Shown here: piece after piece, positions 52,164 through 61,266 of the stretch | Layout: each line of letters opens with the position of its first letter | How positions within the stretch are numbered: the stretch's first letter is position 1 | Assembly (NCBI RefSeq): GCF_900626095.1 | Contig: NZ_UYZZ01000001.1 | Coordinates: forward strand, 372,001-436,000 | DNA from: Clostridium rectalis | GTDB lineage: Bacteria; Bacillota; Clostridia; Clostridiales; Clostridiaceae | Length of the DNA stretch: 64,000 nt | Direction: 5' to 3' | Program-made: the position numbers and the translations under genes | The notes under the pieces: model-generated | Told to the model about the DNA's origin: nothing | Database searches by the model: none | Seen by the model: only the letters and a program-made list of their open reading frames with translations

Positions 52164-53300
52164 ATGAAAAGATTAACAAAGACTATAATCTATGGAGTTG
52201 TATTTTCCTTAATTATAAATATATTTTTACCTGTAAATTTTGTTAAGGCTAGTAATAAACAAGTTAAAATGGAAACAGATTTAAACATAAATGCAAGAGC
52301 TTATATAGCCATGGATGCAAATTCAAGAGTTGTACTTGAAGAAAAAAATTCTGAAACTATAATGCCTATGGCGAGCACTACAAAAATAATTACTTCTTTA
52401 GTAGCGTTAAAGTACGGAGATTTAGATAAAAAAGTTGAAATTTCATCAAGATCAGCCTCAATACACGGATCTACAGTGGGATATAAAAAGGGTGAAACTA
52501 TAAGCATAAAGGAGCTTTTATATGGACTTATGTTAAGATCTGGTAATGATGCAGCCATAGCTATAGCTGAAGGTATAAGTGGCACAGTGGAAGAGTTTGT
52601 AAAATTAATGAATGAATATGCGGCTTCTTTAGGGCTTATTGATACACATTTTCATTCGCCACATGGATTAGATGATCCGGAACATTATTCTACTGCATAT
52701 GATTTGGCTATTGTTACAGCAGAAACTAAGAAACATCCATTATTTAATCAAATAGTTAGTTCAAAAGATGTAGAAGCGAATAAATACAATTTTACAAGAA
52801 GTTATCATAATATAAATAAAATTTTATGGCAGATTCCATCTGCTAACGGAGTAAAAACAGGATATACTGGAGGAGCAGGTAAATGTTTAGTAACTTCTGT
52901 AAATGTCAAAGGGAATGATGTAATAATAGTAGTATTAAATGCCCCAGGCAGATGGAAAGAAACTTCAAAAATCTATGATTATGTAAGCAAAAACTACGAA
53001 TATAAAAAATTTTATTCAAAAGGAGAAATAATAGATTCTGCACCGCAAGGTAGAAGTGATTTAAGATTAACTTGTGATAAAGATATTATAATTCCTATAA
53101 AAAATAATGGAGAATATTCAGTTAAAACAAGAGTACCAAAAGAAATAAATTATAATGTAAAAAAAGGCGAAAATCTAGGAACTTTATATATATTTAAACA
53201 AGATAAACTTATATTTAATTACGCCTTAAAGGCTGACAATGATTACAAAGTAAGTATAACTAAAAAGATTAAGTTTCTTCCCAGATTACTAGGAAAATAG
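52164..53300 (+). CDS. D-alanyl-D-alanine carboxypeptidase (DacB-like)
   Basis: About 378 residues with signal peptide (IIYGVVFSLIINIFLPVNFVKA). Active-site motifs: STTK, SGNDAAIAIAEG, and KTGYTGGAG. A C-terminal domain follows. GAGGTGGATAAA precedes ATG 52164; a GTG at 52155 is nine bases earlier. It lies after scpAB as dacB does in B. subtilis, where the product trims spore cortex; the cortex genes spmA/spmB that often follow are not here, so a cortex role is inferred from synteny only. Confidence 0.92.
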   Translation: MKRLTKTIIYGVVFSLIINIFLPVNFVKASNKQVKMETDLNINARAYIAMDANSRVVLEEKNSETIMPMASTTKIITSLVALKYGDLDKKVEISSRSASIHGSTVGYKKGETISIKELLYGLMLRSGNDAAIAIAEGISGTVEEFVKLMNEYAASLGLIDTHFHSPHGLDDPEHYSTAYDLAIVTAETKKHPLFNQIVSSKDVEANKYNFTRSYHNINKILWQIPSANGVKTGYTGGAGKCLVTSVNVKGNDVIIVVLNAPGRWKETSKIYDYVSKNYEYKKFYSKGEIIDSAPQGRSDLRLTCDKDIIIPIKNNGEYSVKTRVPKEINYNVKKGENLGTLYIFKQDKLIFNYALKADNDYKVSITKKIKFLPRLLGK

Positions 53301-53353
53301 TTTTTAAAATGAGAAGTGTTTAATTTAGATGAATTAAAATTTAATATATGATT

Positions 53354-53394
53354 AAATAAAGACTTAGGCATAATGCCTAAGTCTTTATTTAATT
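53354..53394 (+). terminator. terminator of the DacB-like gene
   Basis: A perfect 17-bp stem (53354-53370 with 53374-53390) with a TAA loop, then AATTT. Confidence 0.85.
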
Positions 53395-53491
53395 TATTAT
53401 CATAAGATAATTTTATTATTATGATATAATAAAGATAATAATATTGTCCAATATATGGTATAGATTAATAGTGGTTTAGGAGGAATTTATA

Positions 53492-54628
53492 ATGAAAAAC
53501 TTGATTTTTGGAGGAAAGAAAATAGTAACAGGTATAAATTCTATAGAATATTTAAAAAACTTTAAAGAAGAAAGGGTATTTATAGTTACGGGTGCAGGTT
53601 CTATGGTTAAAACTGGAGTTGTAGCTAAAATAGAAAAAATACTAAAAGCTATTAGATGCCAGGTTTATTTGTACTCTGGAGTTAAGAAAAATCCAGACAA
53701 AGAGGATGTAACCCAGGGTATAAAAAAAATGCAAGAATTTAAACCAAGTATAATTATAGGACTTGGTGGTGGTTCAGCTATGGATGCAGCAAAAGTTATG
53801 AGTATTTTATACGAAAATAAATATATAAACTTTAATAATATATTATCATTGGAATTACCTAAAAAAAGAAAAAAAATTAAATTGATATTTATACCATCAA
53901 CATCTGGTACTGCTAGTGAGGTAACAAAATCTGCTGTTATAACTTTTAAAGAGAAGAATTTAAAAATAGGTTTTAAAACAGAGGCGTTTATACCAGATTT
54001 AGCCATATTAGATGCTAATTTAACGATGACAATGCCAGATAATATTGTAGCTGAAACGGGAATGGATGCGTTAACCCATGCCGTGGAATGTTATATAAAT
54101 GAAAAATCGGATGACTTTACTGATGTTATGGCTATAGGAGCAATTGAGGGAATAATAAAATATTTACCTATATCTTATGTACAGAAAACTTTAGAAAGTA
54201 GAGAAAAAATGCATAATTTTCAATGCTTAGCCGGATTAGCCTTCGCTAATGTAGGATTAGGAATGGCCCATGGAATATCCCATGCAGTTGGAGGAAAGTT
54301 TAACTTAGGTCATGGCTTAATTAATGCTATTGTTTTACCCTATGTACTCAATTTTAACTGTAGGAATATTAAAGTTAAGGAAAAACTGAGTAAGTTAGCA
54401 ATAAGACTAGGAAAAGATGATTTTATAGAGGAAGTTATGTCATTAAATTCTTTATTAAATATACCTAAATCATTAAGTGAACTAGGTGTAGATAAAAATG
54501 ATTTTTATGGTAACTTTGAGTTAATAGTTGAAAATTCTTTAAAAGGCTCAACAAAAGTTAACCCAGTAAAACCTTTAAAAGGGGAAATGGAAATGTTATT
54601 AAAGAGCATATGGAAGGGGGATATATAA
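53492..54628 (+). CDS. iron-containing alcohol dehydrogenase
   Basis: Type III (Fe-dependent) dehydrogenase, 378 residues. The NAD-binding GLGGGSAMDAAKVM, FIPSTSGTASEVTKSAVI, DALTHAVECYI (metal Asp and His) and GMAHGISHAVGGKFNLGHGLINAIVLP (two metal His) are present. The substrate (butanol, ethanol, or other) cannot be inferred. AGGAGGAATTTATA precedes the ATG. It is downstream of a small intergenic region with no clear operator. Confidence 0.9.
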   Translation: MKNLIFGGKKIVTGINSIEYLKNFKEERVFIVTGAGSMVKTGVVAKIEKILKAIRCQVYLYSGVKKNPDKEDVTQGIKKMQEFKPSIIIGLGGGSAMDAAKVMSILYENKYINFNNILSLELPKKRKKIKLIFIPSTSGTASEVTKSAVITFKEKNLKIGFKTEAFIPDLAILDANLTMTMPDNIVAETGMDALTHAVECYINEKSDDFTDVMAIGAIEGIIKYLPISYVQKTLESREKMHNFQCLAGLAFANVGLGMAHGISHAVGGKFNLGHGLINAIVLPYVLNFNCRNIKVKEKLSKLAIRLGKDDFIEEVMSLNSLLNIPKSLSELGVDKNDFYGNFELIVENSLKGSTKVNPVKPLKGEMEMLLKSIWKGDI

Positions 54629-54635
54629 TAAATAA

Positions 54636-54821
54636 ATGCAAAAGAAAAATAAATTAAAAATACGTGTGATAGTAGTATGTGTGATATTGTTGCTTCCGGG
54701 ATTGTTGTTGAAACTTTCAGCATTTGACAATGTTAAACAAAGTACTATATACATATTAGGTATGATTGTTTTTTCATATTTTATAGGTGTATTTGTAAGT
54801 AATATTATATATGATAAATAA
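54636..54821 (+). CDS. small membrane protein, 61 residues, unknown function
   Basis: Two predicted membrane helices (about 11-31 and 38-56) and a basic N-terminus (MQKKNKLKIR). GGGGGAT lies about 14 bases before the ATG, a long spacing. It sits seven bases after the alcohol dehydrogenase stop and before cheV, so it may be co-transcribed. I do not recognise the family. It is plausible but not certain. Confidence 0.5.
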   Translation: MQKKNKLKIRVIVVCVILLLPGLLLKLSAFDNVKQSTIYILGMIVFSYFIGVFVSNIIYDK

Positions 54822-54853
54822 TAATTAAAATTTAAAAAATGGTGGTGGGTATT

Positions 54854-55750
54854 GTGCAAAACAAAATACTATTAGAAACTGGTACAGGGGAAGTGGAGAT
54901 ATTAGAATTTGTTATAAATAATAAGCATTATGCTATTAATGTAATCAAGGTTAAAGAAGTAGTAGACATAGATAACTTAACTAAACTTCCGAATTGTCCC
55001 CCTTCTATAGCTGGTTTAATACTTTGTAGAGATGAAATAATAACATTAATCGATTTAAAATATATAATAGAAAATAAAAAAGAGTATAAAGAAAAGTTTA
55101 AAACCATAATATGTGAATTTAATAAACTTAGAGTAGCTTTTAATATTGATAGTATTGTAGGTGTACATCGCATTGCTTGGGATAAAATAACTAAGCCAGA
55201 TGAAATATCAGCAAACTCTTTAGTCATAGGGAATATTGTTTTGGATAAAAAGATTATATTATTATTAGATTTTGAAAAAATAGTTACGGATATTAATCCT
55301 AGCACGGGGATTAGCGAAGATAAAGTTGTTCAGGTTAATTATAAGGATAGATCACATATCAAAATTGTTTTAGCAGATGATTCTGATTTAATAAGAAGAT
55401 TATTAAAAGACACCCTTACGAAAGCTGGATTTAAAAACTTGAAACTGTTTAATAATGGTAAACTAGCATTAGATTATTTGTATGAGAGAGTGGATGAAAA
55501 AAAGGATAAGTTTATGGAGGACGTTGATTTACTAATTACTGATATTGAGATGCCACAAATGGATGGACATACTCTTACTAGAAAAATAAAAGAGCATCCT
55601 ATATTAAAGAGATTGCCAGTGATAATCTTCTCATCACTAATTACTGAAAGTCTTAGGCATAAAGGGCAGGCAGTAGGTGCAAATGCTCAGTTAAGCAAAC
55701 CAGAAGTAGGAGACTTAGTTGATTGTATAGATAAGTATATAGTTTCTTAA
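54854..55750 (+). CDS. cheV: chemotaxis protein CheV
   Basis: Fusion of a CheW domain (about 1-150, with ILEFVINNKHYAINVIKVKEVV and PPSIAGLILCRDEIITLID) to a receiver domain (about 165-298, with acidic VLADDSDLIRR, phospho-Asp in DLLITDIEMPQMDG, and LSKPEVGDLV with the Lys). It couples chemoreceptors to CheA. I chose GTG 54854 (MQNKILLETGTGEVEIL) behind GGTGGTGGG, which gives the usual N-terminus. No other chemotaxis gene is in the window. Confidence 0.92.
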   Translation: MQNKILLETGTGEVEILEFVINNKHYAINVIKVKEVVDIDNLTKLPNCPPSIAGLILCRDEIITLIDLKYIIENKKEYKEKFKTIICEFNKLRVAFNIDSIVGVHRIAWDKITKPDEISANSLVIGNIVLDKKIILLLDFEKIVTDINPSTGISEDKVVQVNYKDRSHIKIVLADDSDLIRRLLKDTLTKAGFKNLKLFNNGKLALDYLYERVDEKKDKFMEDVDLLITDIEMPQMDGHTLTRKIKEHPILKRLPVIIFSSLITESLRHKGQAVGANAQLSKPEVGDLVDCIDKYIVS

Positions 55751-55774
55751 ATAGAATAATAAGAATAGATATTT

Positions 55775-55808
55775 AAGACTGTCTATATATAGACAGTCTT
55801 AAATTATT
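55775..55808. terminator. bidirectional terminator between cheV and the helicase
   Basis: AAGACTGTCTATA pairs with TATAGACAGTCTT with almost no loop, then AAATTATTTT. It is convergent between two genes. Confidence 0.75.
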
Positions 55809-56987
55809 TTATTTTAGTTTTTTAAAAGTATGAGGTACATGCGAATTTTTTACATGTAAATCCATAATGGAGCCCTTGTATATTTTTTTAGGTTTAATAT
55901 TTATGTTAAATTCTTTTTCAAATTTATTAATCAAAAATAACTCTTGGGTTGTAATAATTGAAATAGCAGTTCCTATATTGCCAGCACGTCCTGTTCTGCC
56001 TACTCTGTGTAAATATTCTTTTGAATTTTCAGGTATGTCTAAGTTAAATATATGGGTTATTCCTTTTATATCTAGTCCTCTAGCAGCTAAGTCTGAAGCT
56101 ATTAAAATATTTATTTTCCCATTTTTAAAATTATCTATGGCTTTTTTTCGATCTTCCTTTGATGAATTACCATATATTGAAGAACAATTAATGTGATGAT
56201 ATAAAAGTTTAGAATTTGTTAATTGTATCTCGCTGTTTTTATTTATAAAAACTATAGCTTTTTTAGTTTTTATAGAAGATAAGAGTTTTCTTAAGACTTC
56301 AATTTTATCTCTTTTTTCACAAATAAAATACATGTGATTAATATTATCACTAATTATAGTGGTGTTCTTTATTTTAATTATCTCTGGATTCTTCATTAGT
56401 TTTTTGGCAGTATTGATGGTTTTTTCATTGATTGTAGCGGAAAATACCATAAGTTGTGTATCTTTCATTACAGATTTAATTATGGCTTTAACAGGGAATA
56501 AATTATTTTCATCTAATAATCTATCACCTTCATCTATTACTATAGTTTTAATAGTATGGGCACTTATTTTTCGTTTCTTTATAAGTTCAAGTACTCTACC
56601 AGCAGAACCTACAATTATTTGAGGTTTTTCTTTTAATTTATCTATTTGTCTTTTAATGTTTACTTCACCTATTATAGCAATAGATTTTATATTTATATTA
56701 GAGTTTTTGGATAAAAGCTTAATTTCATTATGTATCTGCATAACTAGTTCATGTGTTGGAGCTAATATTATGGTTTGCATCTCCTTTTTAGAGGTGTTAA
56801 TTTTTTCAAATAAAGGTAAAAGGTAAGCAAGAGTTTTACCTGTACCTGTTTCTGATTCAGCAATAATATCCTTATTTTTAAATACCAAAGGTATAACTTG
56901 ATTTTGGACAGATGTAGGTTTAGTTATATTACTTTTTTTTAACCCCTCTATTAAAGAATTATTTAAATTATTAAATGAATTTATCAT
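55809..56987 (-). CDS. DEAD-box-family RNA helicase, motif II DEGD
   Basis: 392 residues, a short helicase core. Q-motif near PTSVQNQVIP, motif I AESETGTGKTLAYLLP, Ia APTHELVMQ, motif II VIDEGDRLL (DEGD in place of DEAD), motif III FSATI, motif V ASDLAARGLDIKGI, and motif VI HRVGRTGRAG. It unwinds or remodels RNA; B. subtilis CshA/CshB/YfmL are relatives but the specific orthologue is unclear. TCTCC in the plus strand gives AAGGAGA before the ATG. Confidence 0.92.
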   Translation of the reverse strand: MINSFNNLNNSLIEGLKKSNITKPTSVQNQVIPLVFKNKDIIAESETGTGKTLAYLLPLFEKINTSKKEMQTIILAPTHELVMQIHNEIKLLSKNSNINIKSIAIIGEVNIKRQIDKLKEKPQIIVGSAGRVLELIKKRKISAHTIKTIVIDEGDRLLDENNLFPVKAIIKSVMKDTQLMVFSATINEKTINTAKKLMKNPEIIKIKNTTIISDNINHMYFICEKRDKIEVLRKLLSSIKTKKAIVFINKNSEIQLTNSKLLYHHINCSSIYGNSSKEDRKKAIDNFKNGKINILIASDLAARGLDIKGITHIFNLDIPENSKEYLHRVGRTGRAGNIGTAISIITTQELFLINKFEKEFNINIKPKKIYKGSIMDLHVKNSHVPHTFKKLK

Positions 56988-57082
56988 GTTTATCTCCTTC
57001 GCAAAGTATTATAGTAAAAAACTCCTATAATTCTATACGTAGCATATAATTTTGTCAATTTAATTTATATTAAATAAATTTT

Positions 57083-57110
57083 AACCCCCATGAAATTTTC
57101 CATGGGGGTT
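57083..57110 (-). terminator. terminator of the YvlD-like gene
   Basis: AACCCCCATG pairs with CATGGGGGTT. On the minus strand it is followed by AAAATTTATTT. The stem is GC-rich for this genome. A similar CCCCCATG hairpin ends the gene at 63504. Confidence 0.7.
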
Positions 57111-57114
57111 AGGA

Positions 57115-57477
57115 TTACATTACTCTACCAGGTATAATCATATCTATTATTCCTATAACAAGGGATGCTAAAAGTGCTCCAATTATAGAAACACGCATAT
57201 TAGGTACTATAAATTGAGTTATATAGATTATTATAGCTGCAACTAAGAAACCTTTTATACCTTTACCAAAAGGAGAGGCATCAATTCCCATATAGTTTTC
57301 AATTAATAAATCGATAACAGTTATTACTACTGCAGCTAAAAGCATTGGCCAAAAACCAACTATACTAAAACCAGGAGTGAAAAATGATGTAATGGCCAAA
57401 ACAATGGCAACTAATATAAATCTTACTATATATCCTAATATACCTGGTTTTCTATCTTCAGTATTTCTATCATCCAT
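57115..57477 (-). CDS. YvlD-like small membrane protein (phage holin 4 superfamily)
   Basis: 120 residues, about four membrane helices, with LVAIVLAITSFFTPGFSIVGFW, DLLIENYMGIDASPFGKGIKGFLVAAIIIYITQFIVP and IGALLASLVIGIIDMIIPG, the pattern of YvlD/holin superfamily IV proteins. They are not phage genes as a rule and are often envelope-stress linked. AAAGGAGATTTTAT precedes the ATG on the minus strand. Confidence 0.85.
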   Translation of the reverse strand: MDDRNTEDRKPGILGYIVRFILVAIVLAITSFFTPGFSIVGFWPMLLAAVVITVIDLLIENYMGIDASPFGKGIKGFLVAAIIIYITQFIVPNMRVSIIGALLASLVIGIIDMIIPGRVM

Positions 57478-57733
57478 AAAATAAAATCTCCTTTCAATGA
57501 ATTTATTAAATAAGTTGTTCTAAGTATATTATGCTCATAAAATTTAAAAATATTAAAATGTTTATAGGAAATTATATATAGCGTTTTTTATATTACAAGG
57601 TTGAAAAATATAAAATTTTAAATTATTATATCTTTAGCATATTTAGATATATAATATATATATATTTATAAAAGTGTAAATTTTAATAAAATAATTGTGC
57701 AGAAAAGTTATGGATGTGAGAAAAGTGGATAAA

Positions 57734-59419
57734 ATGGATCAATATAGACAAAGAAGTGTGAATGAAATATCTGTAATAACTAAATTATTGTTATTACTGT
57801 TTTGTATGGTAATACTATTAAAAAAACATTTAAAAAATTTAGATTATAGTAATAATAGTATATATTTAAATTTATACAATATAGTAACTTTAACTATATT
57901 TATTGGTGGAATTTATGGATTATGGGCATTTATTTCTTTAAAAAGATTTAATATGAAAACATTTAAAGTGATTCAGTATATTGAAAACTTCATGTTTGTA
58001 ATTATATTTATAATATTAATAATGTATACAGGTGGAAATGAAAGTCATTATAAATTTATATTTCTTTTCATAATAATAATATCCACTATACAATTAGGGG
58101 TGAAATATGGACTTTGTATTTCAATAATATGCTCCATTTCTATATTATTTATAGATTTAATATGGCAGCCAGGAATTAAAATCAATGAAGATTTTGAAAA
58201 TGATTTAATACTTTCCATCCTATTTTTGTTGACAACCTGGATATTGGGTTATTATAGAAAAATGGAAAAAAAATATATAGAAAAATTGTCGTATTTGGCT
58301 AATGTAGATGGTCTTACCGGAATATATAATCACAGATATTTTTATGAAAATTTAAATAGGTTTATAGAGTATGCAAAAAATAGCAGCACTTCCGTATCAT
58401 TGATTTTGATGGATATAGACTTTTTCAAAAACTATAATGATCTCTATGGACACCAAAAAGGAGATCAGGTGTTAAGAAATATAGGAAAATTATTGAGTGA
58501 TAATATTAGAGAAGATGATATGGTAAGTAGATATGGAGGAGAGGAATTTGCTATAATTTTGCCTAAGACAGAAGAAAGACAAGCTTTAATTTTAGCTGAA
58601 AATATAAGAAAAAAAATAGAAGAATTTAGATTTGAAGGAGAGGAAAATCAACCTAATGGAAAGATAACTGTTTCAATAGGAGTATCTGTGTTTCCATATA
58701 GAGCTAGAAATCAAGTTGAGCTGATAAGTAATGCAGATGATGCTTTATATAAAGCTAAATTTTTAAATAAAAATAGAGTGGAAAGTTATTCTTCTATATT
58801 AGAAGAATTAAAAAATGATATAACTAATGATGAAATAGAGGTTATAAGTTCTATAAAAACTTTAATAGGGGTAATAAACTCTAAAGATAACTATACTTAT
58901 GGTCATGTAGAAAGAATGATAATGTATTGTGGACTTTTGGAAGAAGAATTAAATTTAAATGAAAGAGATAAGAAAATCTTAAAATATGCAGCATATATGC
59001 ATGATGTAGGGAAAATAAATATATCAGAAGAGTTATTAAATAAGAAAGGGAAGCTAACAGAGGAAGAGTTTAGTATAATGAAAAACCATCCTATAAATAG
59101 CGCAGAAATAATAAAACCTATAAAATCACTAAAAGAAATTATTCCTATAATTTTATATCATCATGAAAAATATAATGGAACAGGATATCCAAAAAAATTA
59201 AAGGGAGAAGAGATACCATATTTGGCAAGAATACTTGCGGTTATAAATACATTTGATGTAATAACTACAAATAGATTGTATAGAAATAAGAGTACTTATG
59301 AGGATGCGGTAAACCGATTAAATGAATGTAAATATAGTTGGTTTGACCCATATATTGTAGATGCATTTATAAGAGTTTTAAATAATAATAAAGATAAGTT
59401 TCAAGATTTAATAAAGTAG
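57734..59419 (+). CDS. GGDEF plus HD-GYP signalling protein with membrane sensor
   Basis: About 561 residues. The N-terminal part (about 1-180) has five or six membrane helices. A GGDEF domain follows with an RxxD inhibitory site (REDD) five residues before the GGEEF signature (SRYGGEEFAIIL). Then comes an HD-GYP domain with MHDVGKINI, MKNHP, HHEKYNGTGYP. Both sites look intact, so it could make and break cyclic di-GMP. The start is uncertain: ATG 57734 is chosen; GTG 57725, ATG 57710 and GTG 57695 are in frame. No partner gene is adjacent. Confidence 0.92.
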   Translation: MDQYRQRSVNEISVITKLLLLLFCMVILLKKHLKNLDYSNNSIYLNLYNIVTLTIFIGGIYGLWAFISLKRFNMKTFKVIQYIENFMFVIIFIILIMYTGGNESHYKFIFLFIIIISTIQLGVKYGLCISIICSISILFIDLIWQPGIKINEDFENDLILSILFLLTTWILGYYRKMEKKYIEKLSYLANVDGLTGIYNHRYFYENLNRFIEYAKNSSTSVSLILMDIDFFKNYNDLYGHQKGDQVLRNIGKLLSDNIREDDMVSRYGGEEFAIILPKTEERQALILAENIRKKIEEFRFEGEENQPNGKITVSIGVSVFPYRARNQVELISNADDALYKAKFLNKNRVESYSSILEELKNDITNDEIEVISSIKTLIGVINSKDNYTYGHVERMIMYCGLLEEELNLNERDKKILKYAAYMHDVGKINISEELLNKKGKLTEEEFSIMKNHPINSAEIIKPIKSLKEIIPIILYHHEKYNGTGYPKKLKGEEIPYLARILAVINTFDVITTNRLYRNKSTYEDAVNRLNECKYSWFDPYIVDAFIRVLNNNKDKFQDLIK

Positions 59420-59532
59420 TAGTTTTTTTATATTTAATTTAAATATGGGCATTGCTGTATTAATATATAATAGTTTGTTATAATATACTTAATTTACTGA
59501 ATAATTATATGCGTAGATAAGGAGAGATGATT

Positions 59533-60711
59533 ATGGAAAATAATAAGGAAGAATTATCAATGAATGAAATGATCAATGAAATAGAAAAATCAATGACTAA
59601 AGTTTATGTAGGAGACATTATAAAAGGGAAAGTGATATCAATATCCCAAAATGAAGTGCTAGTTAATATAGGATATATGATAGATGGAGTTATTTCTAAA
59701 AATGAGCTATGTGAAAGTGAAGAAATAGAAATACAGGATTTAGTAAAACCAGGAGACGAAATATATGTATATATTTTAAAAGTAAATGATGGGGAAGGAA
59801 ATGTATGTCTATCAAAAAAAATGGCAGATAAAATTAAAACGTTAGAAAAATTAGAAGAATATTTTAAAAATGATAAAATATTTACTGTAAATGTATCAGA
59901 AGTTGTTAAAGGTGGAGCATTAGCTTTTGTTGATGGAATAAGAACATTTATACCGGCTTCACATATTTCATATTCATTTGTTAAAAACCTAACTTCATAT
60001 TTAAATAAAGATCTTAAAGTAAAAATAATAGAATTTGTTAAGGATAAAGAAAAGGTAGTATTATCTGCTAAAGAAGTAGAAAAAGAAGAAATAGAAAATA
60101 AGAAAAAGGCTTTATGGAAATCACTTAAAAGAGGAGAAAAAAGAAGAGGAAAGGTAGTAAAGATAGTTAAATTTGGTGCCTTTGTAGATTTAGGTGGGAT
60201 ACAGGGATTAATACATCTAAATGATTTATCTTGGAAAAGAGTTAATAATCCTTCGGAAATTTTATCTGTTGGAGATAGTGTAGAGGTGTACATAATAGAT
60301 TTTGATAAAGATAGTAATAGAGTTTCATTAGGACTTAAAGATGTAAGTGAGGATCCATGGAACAGTGTTGAACAAAATTATAAAGTAGGAAGTGTATTGG
60401 AAGGAACTATAGTTAAACTAATGGATTTTGGAGCCTTTGTAGAACTAAAGGATGGAATAGAAGGATTGGTTCATATAAATGAAATCTCAGAAGAGAGAGT
60501 ATTAAAACTAGATGATGTACTTAAGGTGGGAGATAGAACTAAAGTAAAAATTATGGACATCGATAAGAAAAGAAGAAGAATGTCCTTAAGTATAAAAGAA
60601 GCTAATAATATAGTGGTTGAACAGTTAAATAAATACAATGACAAAGAAGAAGGATTTACTTTAGGAGATATATTAAAGGATAAGTTAAAAGGATTTAAAT
60701 TTGAAGAATAA
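59533..60711 (+). CDS. S1-domain protein, ribosomal protein S1-like
   Basis: About 392 residues with four S1 RNA-binding repeats: about 25-95 (GDIIKGKVISI), 110-180 (less conserved), 195-265 (GEKRRGKVVKIVKFGAFVDLGGIQGLIHLNDLSW) and 280-350 (GSVLEGTIVKLMDFGAFVELKDGIEGLVHINEIS). The last two carry the classic motif. I chose ATG 59533, eight bases after AAGGAG; ATG 59527 is too close. In clostridia S1-like proteins are often fused to IspH; this one is free-standing. A role in mRNA binding at the ribosome is inferred. Confidence 0.9.
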   Translation: MENNKEELSMNEMINEIEKSMTKVYVGDIIKGKVISISQNEVLVNIGYMIDGVISKNELCESEEIEIQDLVKPGDEIYVYILKVNDGEGNVCLSKKMADKIKTLEKLEEYFKNDKIFTVNVSEVVKGGALAFVDGIRTFIPASHISYSFVKNLTSYLNKDLKVKIIEFVKDKEKVVLSAKEVEKEEIENKKKALWKSLKRGEKRRGKVVKIVKFGAFVDLGGIQGLIHLNDLSWKRVNNPSEILSVGDSVEVYIIDFDKDSNRVSLGLKDVSEDPWNSVEQNYKVGSVLEGTIVKLMDFGAFVELKDGIEGLVHINEISEERVLKLDDVLKVGDRTKVKIMDIDKKRRRMSLSIKEANNIVVEQLNKYNDKEEGFTLGDILKDKLKGFKFEE

Positions 60712-60780
60712 AATAGGTAACAAAACATGACCTCTCACATATAATGGTAATGTAGTTAAAAATTATATTAGAGGTGTGCT

Positions 60781-61185
60781 ATGGAAGATTACTTAAGGGG
60801 CTCAAAAAAGAAAAGTGGGAAAACATGTGGTATGGGTGGAATGAAATCAATGTGCCCAATGATGGGTATGTGCATGATGCCGCTTTTCCCAATGTGGAAC
60901 ATAAAGGATATGATGGGGATGAAGCCAATGTGCCCAATGATGGCTATGATGCACCATATGATGTGCATGAAACCAGTATGTCCAATGACACAAATGAAAA
61001 AACCTATGGAACAGGGAAAGAATAATATGGGATGCATGCAGGGAGCGAACTGTACTCAACCTATGCAGGGTTGTAATATGCAAGGTATGATGGGGATGTG
61101 TCCTATGAATCAAATGATGGGATGTAATATGAAACCCATGTATCCCATGATGGATATGAAAGATATGTGTGAATGTGATAAGTAA
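60781..61185 (+). CDS. Met/Cys-rich low-complexity protein, possible metal-binding or spore-surface protein
   Basis: 134 residues, of which by my count 40 are Met and 13 are Cys. It is built from irregular repeats such as KSMCPMMGMCMM, KPMCPMMAMMHHMM and QGMMGMCPMNQMMG, after a basic start (MEDYLRGSKKKSGK). There is no signal peptide and no recognised domain. Thioether and thiol density fits soft-metal (copper or silver) binding, or a disulfide-linked spore coat protein; neither is proven. GAGGTG precedes ATG 60781 and a terminator follows. CACATATAATG upstream (60736-60746) loosely resembles a sigma-K -10. Confidence 0.78.
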   Translation: MEDYLRGSKKKSGKTCGMGGMKSMCPMMGMCMMPLFPMWNIKDMMGMKPMCPMMAMMHHMMCMKPVCPMTQMKKPMEQGKNNMGCMQGANCTQPMQGCNMQGMMGMCPMNQMMGCNMKPMYPMMDMKDMCECDK

Positions 61186-61200
61186 ATAGTTACTTTTGTT

Positions 61201-61238
61201 AAAGGACTAATTTAGAAAGTTAGTCCTTTAACTTTTTT
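61201..61238 (+). terminator. terminator of the Met/Cys-rich gene
   Basis: AAAGGACTAA pairs with TTAGTCCTTT, followed by AACTTTTTTT. Confidence 0.8.
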
Positions 61239-61266
61239 TATTAATGAAATCAGTAAATTTTTTTTA

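Noticed and set aside
57115-57477. Phage holin-like annotation as sign of a prophage.
   Set aside because: The YvlD-like family is chromosomal and no other phage gene is nearby.
60774-61113. Further open frames over the Met/Cys-rich gene, including Asp/Asn-rich and His-rich translations on both strands.
   Set aside because: They arise from the repeated ATG/TGC/CCA bases of the low-complexity gene; only the frame from 60781 has a proper ribosome site and ends before the terminator.
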